From: an uncultured Acidimicrobiales bacterium
GTDB lineage: Bacteria; Actinomycetota; Acidimicrobiia; Acidimicrobiales; CATQHL01
DNA length: 64,000 bases
Direction: 5' to 3'
Assembly: GCA_958295925.1 (NCBI GenBank)
Contig: CATQHL010000001.1
Location: 1,623,753-1,687,752 of the forward strand
The position numbers and the translations under genes were made by a program. Positions 15,661-22,642 of this stretch are shown here, one piece after another (within the stretch, counting starts at the first letter, position 1; each line of letters opens with the position of its first letter). The notes under the pieces are model-generated. The model was not told the origin of the DNA. It saw nothing but the letters and a program-made list of their open reading frames with translations, and did not search any database.

Positions 15661-16581
15661 ATGGCAATAGAGCCGGTCAAGAAAATCTGGATGGACGGCG
15701 AGTTAGTTGACTGGGCTGATGCCAAGATCCACGTCCTCTCGCACACGCTGCACTACGGAAACGGCGTCTTCGAGGGCATCAGGGCGTACGCCACCGATCG
15801 GGGGACGGCGGTCTTCCGCCTGACGCCGCACATTCAGCGCCTCTTCAGCAGCGCCAGGATTCTGAGGATCACCATCCCCTACACGCTCGAGGAGATGGTG
15901 CGAGCCACGAAGGAGACAGTGGCCGTCAACGGGCTTGGCTCCTGCTACATACGACCGCTGGTGTACCTGGGCTATGGGGAGATGGGGCTCAACCCCCTGC
16001 CTTGCGTGGTGAACGTGTCCATCGCCACGTGGCGTTGGGGGGTGTATCTGGGGGACGAGTCCATCCACTCAGGGGTGCGGATGATGATCAGTTCCTGGCA
16101 GCGCCACGACCCCAACGCCATGCCGCCTGCGGCGAAGGGCTGCGGGCACTACATCAACAGCCAGATGGCCAAGATCCAGGCGGTCGACTCCGGCTACGAC
16201 GAGGCAATCCTGCTGTCACCGCAGGGCCATGTGAGCGAATGCACCGGCGAGAACCTCTTCGTGGTGAGCGACGGTGTGATCTTCACGCCGCCAACCAGCG
16301 CCGGGGCGCTGAGGGGCGTCACGCAGGACTCTGTTAGGCAGATCGCCGGCGACTGCGGCATTCGTTACGAAACCGAGAACCTCCTGCGCAGCGACCTCTA
16401 CACGGCGGACGAGGCTTTCATAACGGGCACGGCCGCCGAGGTGGTTCCCATCCGCTCGGTGGACGACAGGGAGATCGGCGAGCCCGGGCCGGTCACCCGC
16501 CAGATACAGGAAATCTTCTACGAGGCGGTGAACGGACGAATCGAGCGCTACCGCCACTGGAATGAGCTTGTCAGCGAATAG
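15661..16581 (+). CDS. ilvE: Branched-chain amino acid aminotransferase
   Basis: 306 residues, PLP fold type IV. Performs the final transamination in leucine, isoleucine and valine synthesis. Signatures: LHYGNGVFEGIRAY near the N-terminus, AAKGCGHYINSQMAK, in which the first lysine is the expected PLP ligand, and SECTGENLFVV. ATG start at 15661 gives the usual N-terminus. It lies between leuB and cimA, so the three genes serve one pathway. Confidence 0.95.
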   Translation: MAIEPVKKIWMDGELVDWADAKIHVLSHTLHYGNGVFEGIRAYATDRGTAVFRLTPHIQRLFSSARILRITIPYTLEEMVRATKETVAVNGLGSCYIRPLVYLGYGEMGLNPLPCVVNVSIATWRWGVYLGDESIHSGVRMMISSWQRHDPNAMPPAAKGCGHYINSQMAKIQAVDSGYDEAILLSPQGHVSECTGENLFVVSDGVIFTPPTSAGALRGVTQDSVRQIAGDCGIRYETENLLRSDLYTADEAFITGTAAEVVPIRSVDDREIGEPGPVTRQIQEIFYEAVNGRIERYRHWNELVSE

Positions 16582-16605
16582 CGGTGGGAATGCCCACGAA
16601 TAGCA

Positions 16606-18264
16606 ATGCCCACGAATAGCGGTGACGCCGCCCTTCCTGCGGGCGCCCTTCCCAGCGCCGTCGAAATCTACGACACCACGCTGCGGGATGGCAGCCAGCT
16701 CGAGGGCATCTCCCTCAGCGTCGAGGACAAGCTGCGAATCTCCCGTCAACTCGACCTGCTCGGAGTCCACTACATAGAGGGGGGCTGGCCAGGAAGCAAT
16801 CCCAAGGACGACGAGTTCTTCGCCCGCGCAGGCGACGAGCTCGACCTGCGGACAAGCACGCTGGTGGCCTTTGGCTCCACCCGCCGGGTGGGGGGCGTCT
16901 GCCAGGGCGACGCAACCCTCGAGGGCCTTCTGTCGGCTGGGACGGAGGTTGTATGCATAGTGGGCAAGTGCTGGGACTACCACGTCACCGAGGCCCTGCG
17001 CACCTCGCTGGGGGAGGGAGTGGCGATGTCGGCCGAGTCGGTGGCCTACCTGGTGGGCGAGGGCAGGAGGGTGTTCTTCGACGCCGAGCACTTCTTTGAC
17101 GGCTACAAGCGCAATCCCGAGTACTCACTGGCGGTGCTGGAGGCGGCCTCCGAGGCTGGGGCCGAGTGCCTGGTGCTCTGCGACACGAACGGCGGCTCCC
17201 TCCCGCACGAGGTCTTCGAGATCGTCTCCGCCCTGCGAAGGCGGCTGCCGGCGCCGCTGGGGGTGCACCTCCACAACGACACCGGATGCGGGGTGGCCAG
17301 CGCCCTCGCCGGCGTGCGGGCCGGCGCCACCCAGGTTCAGGGCACCATCAACGGCTACGGCGAACGCACGGGCAACTGCGACCTTGTTCCTATCATCGCA
17401 AACCTCACGCTGAAGATGGGGGTGAAGACCTTGAAGGGCGCCGATTTGGCCGCCCTCACTTCGGTGTCGCGCCAGGTCGCCGAGTTGGTGAACCGCTCCC
17501 CCGACCCGCAGCAGCCGTTCGTGGGCAGTTCGGCGTTCGCCCACAAGGCAGGCCTTCACGCCAGTGCCCTCGCCCGTCGCCGGGACGCGTACGAGCACAT
17601 AGACCCCGAACTGGTTGGCAACGGCTCCCGCTTCGTCGTATCTGAGATGGCCGGGCGCACCTCGGTGAAGCTCAAGGCCCGGCAACTCGGCCTTGAGATG
17701 GACTCCGTCGCCGTGTCTGAGGCCATTCAGACGCTCAAACAGCTCGAGTACCAGGGCTACCACTTCGAGGTGGCGGACGCCTCCCTCGAGCTGCTGCTGC
17801 GGGCGATGGTGGGCTGGGAGCAGCCGTACTTCCGAATGGAGTCGATGCGGGTGGAAGTGGCCCAGCACGTCAACCAGGACGACGAGGCGGTTCTTGACCA
17901 GTGCGAGGCGCTGCTGAAACTCTGGGTGGGCGACCAGCGCCGCGTCTCCGTAGGGGAGGGCAACGGTCCGGTGAACGCCCTTCACAACGCCCTGGTGACC
18001 GCAGTCGGCGACTGCTACCCGGAACTCACCCGGATAGTGCTCACCGACTACAAGGTGCGGGTGCTCGACACCTCGCGCGGCACAGGGGCGGTCACCCGCG
18101 TGCTTATCGACTCCACCGACGGCGTTCGCACCTGGACGACCATCGGCGTCTCGGAGAACATCGTCGAGGCTTCCTGGCAGGCGCTGGTGGACTCGCTGGT
18201 GTGGGGACTGCTGCACGGCGGCGCGCAGGCGCCGCAGCGCTCAGACGGGCGCGAGACGGGCTAG
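16606..18264 (+). CDS. cimA: Citramalate synthase
   Basis: 552 residues. The N-terminal HMGL-like TIM barrel opens with EIYDTTLRDGSQLEGI and contains LHNDTGCGVASALAGV and GTINGYGERTGNCDL; the C-terminal LeuA-type allosteric dimer domain follows. It condenses pyruvate and acetyl-CoA to citramalate, giving 2-oxobutyrate for isoleucine without threonine deaminase. The length and the motif GYGERTGNCDL fit the TIGR00977-type citramalate synthase better than LeuA. The ATG at 16606 is in frame; a first ATG at 16591 is a 15-bp duplicate and stops at once. The product needs LeuCD and LeuB, which are encoded alongside. Confidence 0.88.
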   Translation: MPTNSGDAALPAGALPSAVEIYDTTLRDGSQLEGISLSVEDKLRISRQLDLLGVHYIEGGWPGSNPKDDEFFARAGDELDLRTSTLVAFGSTRRVGGVCQGDATLEGLLSAGTEVVCIVGKCWDYHVTEALRTSLGEGVAMSAESVAYLVGEGRRVFFDAEHFFDGYKRNPEYSLAVLEAASEAGAECLVLCDTNGGSLPHEVFEIVSALRRRLPAPLGVHLHNDTGCGVASALAGVRAGATQVQGTINGYGERTGNCDLVPIIANLTLKMGVKTLKGADLAALTSVSRQVAELVNRSPDPQQPFVGSSAFAHKAGLHASALARRRDAYEHIDPELVGNGSRFVVSEMAGRTSVKLKARQLGLEMDSVAVSEAIQTLKQLEYQGYHFEVADASLELLLRAMVGWEQPYFRMESMRVEVAQHVNQDDEAVLDQCEALLKLWVGDQRRVSVGEGNGPVNALHNALVTAVGDCYPELTRIVLTDYKVRVLDTSRGTGAVTRVLIDSTDGVRTWTTIGVSENIVEASWQALVDSLVWGLLHGGAQAPQRSDGRETG

Positions 18265-18276
18265 ACGGCCGAGGCA

Positions 18277-18759
18277 ATGGCGCAGCCCCCGTTCGTGCCT
18301 CAGCAGGGGCCGCTGTCGGTTCGCCACTACTCCTCCCCGCCTCGTCGGGCGCGCTCCTGGTGGGCCAGGCGCCCAGGCGACCTTGCAGACGCGGCGCCCG
18401 CCGCGGGCGAGGGTCAGGGCCACCAGGGCCCCGATCAGGGCTACGCCCTCGAGCTGGCCAAGGCCTTCACGCCTCTGCTGCGGCTCTCGGAGGGTGAGTC
18501 GGCCAACGACGTGGTGGCCGGCTGCGTGACAGTAGCGCTTAAGCGGGCATCCCTCCTGGGGAGGGCGCCGATAGCCGAGGACCTGCAGGTGGCCTTCGAG
18601 CGCTGGGGCTTCCTCGACGACCCCCCGCCTTCCCCCAGGCGCCTTTCCGAGCGGCGCAGGCGGTTCGCCGGGGCGGGCGGACACGACGGCTACGCGCAGC
18701 GTCGGCGTATCGCCGAGTCTGTCCCGGCAGCGGAGCTGGGAGTTCCGGCGGTCGGGTGA
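18277..18759 (+). CDS. Conserved-looking hypothetical protein before gltX
   Basis: 160 residues, no recognised domain. The N-terminus is basic and Pro/Arg-rich (SVRHYSSPPRRARSWWARRPGDL), the middle is helical (YALELAKAFTPLLRL ... VTVALKRASLLGRAP) and the tail is basic. Its TGA overlaps the GTG of gltX by four bases and it starts 12 bp after cimA, so translation is probably coupled and the frame is likely real. Function unknown. Confidence 0.6.
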   Translation: MAQPPFVPQQGPLSVRHYSSPPRRARSWWARRPGDLADAAPAAGEGQGHQGPDQGYALELAKAFTPLLRLSEGESANDVVAGCVTVALKRASLLGRAPIAEDLQVAFERWGFLDDPPPSPRRLSERRRRFAGAGGHDGYAQRRRIAESVPAAELGVPAVG

Positions 18760-20102
18760 GCCGCCCAGTGCGGGTGCGTTTCGCCCCGTCGCCCACTGGC
18801 TTTCTGCACGTCGGATCGGCCCGTACCGCCCTCTTCAACTGGATTTTCGCCCGCTCCGTCGGCGGGAAGATGCTTCTGCGGGTGGAGGACACCGACGCCG
18901 CCCGCAACCGCCCCGAGCTGATCGACGTAATTTACGACCTGCTGGGCTGGCTTGGAATCGACTGGGACGCCGATGCGGTCTTCCAGTCGCGCATGCGTGA
19001 GCGCCATCGGGCAGCCGTCGAATCGCTGCTGGCCGGAGGGTCGGCCTACCTCTGCGACGCGGAGAATCGCCCCGTGGCAGGCGAAAGGCCGGCCGACGGA
19101 CTTGCCGCACGGTTCCGAATGCCGCCCGGCAGGGTCGTCTCCTTCGGCGACCTCGTGCGCGGGGAGGTGTCGTTTCGCACCGACGACCTTGAGGACTTTG
19201 TGATTTGGCGGAGCGACGGCACTCCGACCTTTCTGCTTGCCAACGCCGTCGACGACACCGCCATGGGCATCACGCACGCCGTGAGGGGCGAGGATCTGCT
19301 GTCTGGCACCCCGAAGGCGCTGCTCATCCTCGAGGCGCTGGGGGAGACGCCGCCGATCTATGCCCACCTGCCGCTGCTGGTGAACGCCCAGCGCAAGAAG
19401 CTCTCGAAGCGGCGCGACGACGTGTCGCTGGCCGACTACCGCAGCCGGGGCTACCTTCCCGAGGCGGTGGCAAACTACCTGGCGCTGCTTGGCTGGGGGC
19501 CACCCGACGGCGTGGAGATACGCCCGATGCCGGAAATCGTGGAGTTGTTCCGGCTGGAGGACGTCAACCGTGCGCCTGCGTTCTTCGACCTGAGGAAGCT
19601 GGAGCATTTCAACGCCACCTGGATCCGCTCGCTGCCTACGGCGGAGTTCCTTGAGCGGGCCGTCCCCCTGCTGTGCGACTCACCGCCCTGGCCGCCGGAG
19701 CGCTACCGGCCTGAGATCGTCGAGGCTCTCGCCCCGGAGGTGCAGGAAAAGGTGCGCACGCTCTCGGACGTCTCCCGCTTCGTTGACTGGTTGTTCATGC
19801 CCGAGCCCCCCGACGACCCGCCCTCCTGGCAGGCGGCAATGAGGCATCCCTTCGCCGTCGCCGTTATGGAGGAGGCGTCGGACGTCTTCGCCGAGGTGCC
19901 CTGGACGGCGCGTGACGTGCATGCCGCCGCCCGGGCGCTGGCTGAGCGGCATGGCTTGAAGCTGGGCAAGGCGCAGGCCCCGCTGCGGGTAGCCATTACC
20001 GGAAGACGGGTGGGGCCTCCGCTCTTTGAGTCGATGGTGCTGCTCGAGCGCGTCGAGGTTCTGCGTCGGCTGCGGAATGCCCTGAGCCGACTCGAGGGCT
20101 GA
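18756..20102 (+). CDS. gltX: Glutamyl-tRNA synthetase
   Basis: 448 residues, class I synthetase charging tRNA-Glu. The N-terminus has FAPSPTGFLHVGSARTALFN, containing the HIGH-equivalent HVGS, and the KMSKS-equivalent KLSKR lies near residue 215. The C-terminal anticodon-binding helical domain follows. GTG start at 18756 overlaps the upstream gene by four bases. A tRNA-Glu gene lies close by at 20354. Whether it is discriminating or also charges tRNA-Gln cannot be told from this window. Confidence 0.93.
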   Translation: MSRPVRVRFAPSPTGFLHVGSARTALFNWIFARSVGGKMLLRVEDTDAARNRPELIDVIYDLLGWLGIDWDADAVFQSRMRERHRAAVESLLAGGSAYLCDAENRPVAGERPADGLAARFRMPPGRVVSFGDLVRGEVSFRTDDLEDFVIWRSDGTPTFLLANAVDDTAMGITHAVRGEDLLSGTPKALLILEALGETPPIYAHLPLLVNAQRKKLSKRRDDVSLADYRSRGYLPEAVANYLALLGWGPPDGVEIRPMPEIVELFRLEDVNRAPAFFDLRKLEHFNATWIRSLPTAEFLERAVPLLCDSPPWPPERYRPEIVEALAPEVQEKVRTLSDVSRFVDWLFMPEPPDDPPSWQAAMRHPFAVAVMEEASDVFAEVPWTARDVHAAARALAERHGLKLGKAQAPLRVAITGRRVGPPLFESMVLLERVEVLRRLRNALSRLEG

Positions 20103-20177
20103 TTTCTCAGCCGGCGGTCTCAGTCGGCGGTCTCAGCCACCCCCGACCTCTCCGGCCTCTCAGCCAATCTCGTGGTC

Positions 20178-20348
20178 TCAGGAGAGCCGCTCCACGTTGC
20201 GGGCGCCGTCGTAGGCCCGGTAAGAGCCGCAGACGCCGCACGTCGCCTCGATCACACGCGTCCCGTCGGGAAGGTGGTTGATCGAATACTTGACCAGCGT
20301 CAGGCATTTGGGGCTAGGACAGGGCCCGTCTAGCAGGTTCGACGACAT
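20178..20348 (-). CDS. Tiny zinc-ribbon-like protein (56 aa)
   Basis: A 56-residue frame on the minus strand, ATG at 20348 to TGA at 20178. Cysteines C10, C15 (CPSPKC) and C37, C40 (CGVC) form a CX4C/CX2C pair typical of a structural zinc site, separated by a beta-rich stretch (LTLVKYSINHLPDGTRV). The tail has RAYDGARNVERLS. It lies between convergent gltX and a run of three tRNAs. Small ribosome- or RNA polymerase-associated ribbons look like this, but I do not recognise the family. The regular cysteine spacing and sensible composition argue that it is real. Confidence 0.6.
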   Translation of the reverse strand: MSSNLLDGPCPSPKCLTLVKYSINHLPDGTRVIEATCGVCGSYRAYDGARNVERLS

Positions 20349-20353
20349 AACAG

Positions 20354-20426
20354 CACCCCGTACGGGATTCGAACCCGTGTTACCAGATTGAGAATCTGGC
20401 GTCCTTGGCCTCTAGACGAACGGGGC
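20354..20426 (-). tRNA. tRNA-Glu (CTC)
   Basis: Cloverleaf on the minus strand: acceptor GCCCCGT paired with ACGGGGT (last pair G-U), D-arm TCTAGAGGCCAAGGA, anticodon loop TTCTCAA (CTC) in a CCAGA/TCTGG stem, T-arm CGGGTTCGAATCCCG. Discriminator G. No encoded CCA. Confidence 0.92.
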
Positions 20427-20507
20427 GGGTGGCTGAATTACCAGGCAACAGGCCTCCGCAGATGCCGATGCGGCATCGTTCAGGGGCCGGAATGCCTTAG
20501 TTTATCG

Positions 20508-20579
20508 CTCGGGGGGGAGGACTCGAACCCCCAATATCGGGACCAGAACCCGGTGTGTTGCCTATTACACCACCCCCGA
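20508..20579 (-). tRNA. tRNA-Gln (CTG)
   Basis: Minus strand. Seven-base-pair acceptor TCGGGGG/CCCCCGA, anticodon loop TTCTGGT (CTG) closed by CGGG/CCCG, T-loop TTCGAGT. Discriminator G, no encoded CCA. Confidence 0.92.
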
Positions 20580-20609
20580 AAGCTCTGACATCCTAGCTAA
20601 GCAGGCGTC

Positions 20610-20687
20610 TGGTCGGGCTGGCCGGATTTGAACCGGCGACCCCCTGCTCCCAAAGCAGGTGCGCTATCCAAGCTGCGCCACAGCCCG
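20610..20687 (-). tRNA. tRNA-Pro (TGG)
   Basis: Minus strand. Acceptor CGGGCTG/CAGCCCG, anticodon loop TTTGGGA (TGG) in a CCTGC/GCAGG stem, T-arm CCGGTTCAAATCCGG, discriminator A followed by an encoded CCA at 20612-20610. The other tRNAs in this window do not encode CCA. Confidence 0.92.
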
Positions 20688-20762
20688 AGAAGGCTTCATT
20701 CTACACGTGCGTTCCGCGAAGCCGCTGCCACGTCGAGCGCAGGCGACCTGAGCGCCGACGCC

Positions 20763-21242
20763 CTACTTCAAGGCGTCTTCGACTCTTGCTGCGGCTTTCT
20801 CCTCGGTGGTCTCCAGTGCGAAGCTCAACTCTGAGATGAGCACTTCGAAAGCCCGCTTGTAGAGGGCCTTCTCTCCGGCCGAGAGGCCCTTCTTGTTCTC
20901 CCGAAGCGCCAGGTTGCGCACGATTTCCGCCACTTGGTAGACATCGCCCGACTTGAGCTTCTCCTGGTGGTTCTTGAAGCGGCGGCTCCAGTTCGCCGGC
21001 TCGTGAACGTCGCGCTTTCGCATCACCTCGAACAGGTCTTCCACCTCGTCGACGCTGATCGGCCAGCGGACGCCCACCTCGTCCACCTTGTCGGAGGGCA
21101 CGGAGAGGATCATCTTCCCACGGGTCATGCGTAGGACCAGGTACTCCGTCTCGCGCCCGAAGGCCCTCTTCATCTCCTTGCGCTCGACGATGGCGGCGCC
21201 ATGATGCGGATAGACGACGCGCGCCCCTACTTCATATCCCAT
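20763..21242 (-). CDS. carD: CarD-family RNA polymerase-binding regulator
   Basis: 159 residues. CarD/CdnL proteins bind the RNA polymerase beta subunit and stabilise open promoter complexes, notably at rRNA promoters. The N-terminal Tudor-like domain is visible as GARVVYPHHGAAIVERKE and YLVLRMTRGKMILSVP. The helical C-terminal domain has the tryptophan-containing stretch NWSRRFKNHQEKLKSGD, the part known to contact the promoter bubble edge. Start ATG at 21242. Confidence 0.92.
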   Translation of the reverse strand: MGYEVGARVVYPHHGAAIVERKEMKRAFGRETEYLVLRMTRGKMILSVPSDKVDEVGVRWPISVDEVEDLFEVMRKRDVHEPANWSRRFKNHQEKLKSGDVYQVAEIVRNLALRENKKGLSAGEKALYKRAFEVLISELSFALETTEEKAAARVEDALK

Positions 21243-21385
21243 TTACTTCATATCCCATTGCTGCCTCTCATTTTGCCATGTTTCAGCGGCCCTGTCAATC
21301 TGCGTGAGGCGGCCCGCCCGCCTCGCCTATACGACCTCGGAGATCCAGTCAGCCAGCGTGAGGCGGCCCGGCCTACACTCGGCGC

Positions 21386-21820
21386 ATGCCCATCGCCGTC
21401 GGTGCCGATCACGCGGGCTTTCGCTTCAAGCAGGAGGCGGCGTCCTGGCTCCGGGGGCGGGGTTGGGAGGTGGTGGATTTCGGTGCTCACGACGAGAATC
21501 GGGTGGATTATCCCGACTTCGGGGCTGCGGTCGGCCGGACGGTTGCGTGCGGGCAGGCGGAACTCGGCGTCTGCGTCTGCGGCAGCGGAATCGGGATCGC
21601 AATGGCGGCCAACAAGATCAAGGGCGTCAGAGCCGCCGTGGTTCACGACAAGATCTCGGCGCAGCTCTCACGCAGGCACAACGACGCCAACGTTGCCTGC
21701 TTCGGCCAGCGCCTGATTGACCTGCCGACCATGCTCGAGGCTCTTGAAGCCTTCCTCTGCACCACCTTCGAAGGGGGAAGGCACGAGACAAGGGTTCGCA
21801 AGCTCGACTCGCTCCCCTGA
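21386..21820 (+). CDS. rpiB: Ribose-5-phosphate isomerase B
   Basis: 144 residues, the usual RpiB length. Interconverts ribose-5- and ribulose-5-phosphate in the pentose phosphate pathway. Motifs: GADHAGFRFK at the N-terminus, VCVCGSGIGIAMAANK with the catalytic-region cysteine, and HNDANVACFGQR. ATG at 21386. A 15-bp repeat, GCGTGAGGCGGCCCG, occurs twice in the upstream spacer. Confidence 0.93.
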   Translation: MPIAVGADHAGFRFKQEAASWLRGRGWEVVDFGAHDENRVDYPDFGAAVGRTVACGQAELGVCVCGSGIGIAMAANKIKGVRAAVVHDKISAQLSRRHNDANVACFGQRLIDLPTMLEALEAFLCTTFEGGRHETRVRKLDSLP

Positions 21821-21868
21821 GACAGACAGTTCCTTTAGGCGGCTGTCCGGTTTGGCGGCATCCAACGC

Positions 21869-22486
21869 TCAAATGAGCAGGGGGCCCGCTCTGAGCACCC
21901 TTAGTCTGCCTTCCCAGGCGACGACGGTGGAGGCCTCTCCAGAGCAGTTTCCGCCGTCTACTGCCACCGAGACCCCTGCGCCAAGGTTGCTCAGGGCTTC
22001 CGTTGCCGTGGCCGGGGTGGGTTGTCTGTGAAGATTGGCGCTGGTCACGGCCAGCGGGCCGGTGCTCCTCAGCAGGCCGCGCAGCCAGTTTCGGTCGGGG
22101 CAGCGAACCCCCACCGTCGTTCCGCCACCTCCCAGCGCCCAGTCCATGTCGCCGCGTCGCTCGAGCACAACGGTCAGCGCCCCGGGCCAGTGTCTCGCCA
22201 TGAGGTCGGCCAGAGGCGGCGGGACGTCATCGGCCAGATCCCAAGCGTGGGACGGCTCGCTTACGAGCACCGCCACCGACACAGTGGCGGGCCGGCGTTT
22301 GATTTCGAATAGCCGGGTAGTGGCCCTGGTGCTGCCAGGCAGCGCCGCCAGCCCGTAGACGGTGTCGGTGGGCAGCAGCACCACCTCCTCCGACGCCAAG
22401 GCAGCAGCGGCCATCTCGGCGGCTTCGACAGGGCTGTCGGCCAGCGAGACGATCTGCGGCCTGCTTGCGCCCCCCGTGGGTTTCAT
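21869..22486 (-). CDS. L-threonylcarbamoyladenylate synthase
   Basis: About 205 residues of the Sua5/YwlC/YrdC family, which makes the threonylcarbamoyl-AMP used for the t6A modification of ANN-decoding tRNAs. Motifs: LLPTDTVYGLAAL, FEIKRRP and VTSANLHRQPTP. I chose the ATG at 22486, which follows GGAGGGG; the frame stays open further upstream through a duplicated piece of the prmC 3' end but without family similarity. It follows prfA-prmC, the usual actinobacterial order. Confidence 0.88.
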   Translation of the reverse strand: MKPTGGASRPQIVSLADSPVEAAEMAAAALASEEVVLLPTDTVYGLAALPGSTRATTRLFEIKRRPATVSVAVLVSEPSHAWDLADDVPPPLADLMARHWPGALTVVLERRGDMDWALGGGGTTVGVRCPDRNWLRGLLRSTGPLAVTSANLHRQPTPATATEALSNLGAGVSVAVDGGNCSGEASTVVAWEGRLRVLRAGPLLI

Positions 22487-22532
22487 GCCCCTCCGGTTGC
22501 CGGATCTGCCCCCCGCCGTCTTGCGGGCGCCG

Positions 22533-22642
22533 CCGTCTTCAAGCCGGATTGCGGGCGCAGAGCACACGGCAAGATTCGCGGCGGCGTCGACATGTACGCG
22601 GTGCCCGTCTTCAAGCCGGATTGCGGGCGCAGAGCACACGGC
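22533..22642. repeat. 38-bp direct repeat at the prmC stop codon
   Basis: The same 38 bp occurs at 22533-22570 and 22605-22642, offset 72 bp. The second copy contains the last codons and stop of the prfA-prmC gene; the first is a duplicate lying in the leader of the sua5-like gene. Confidence 0.9.

Noticed and set aside
18241-18684. Minus-strand frame opposite the hypothetical gene before gltX
   Set aside because: The plus-strand frame has a four-base overlap with gltX and sits 12 bp after cimA, so it is the better candidate.
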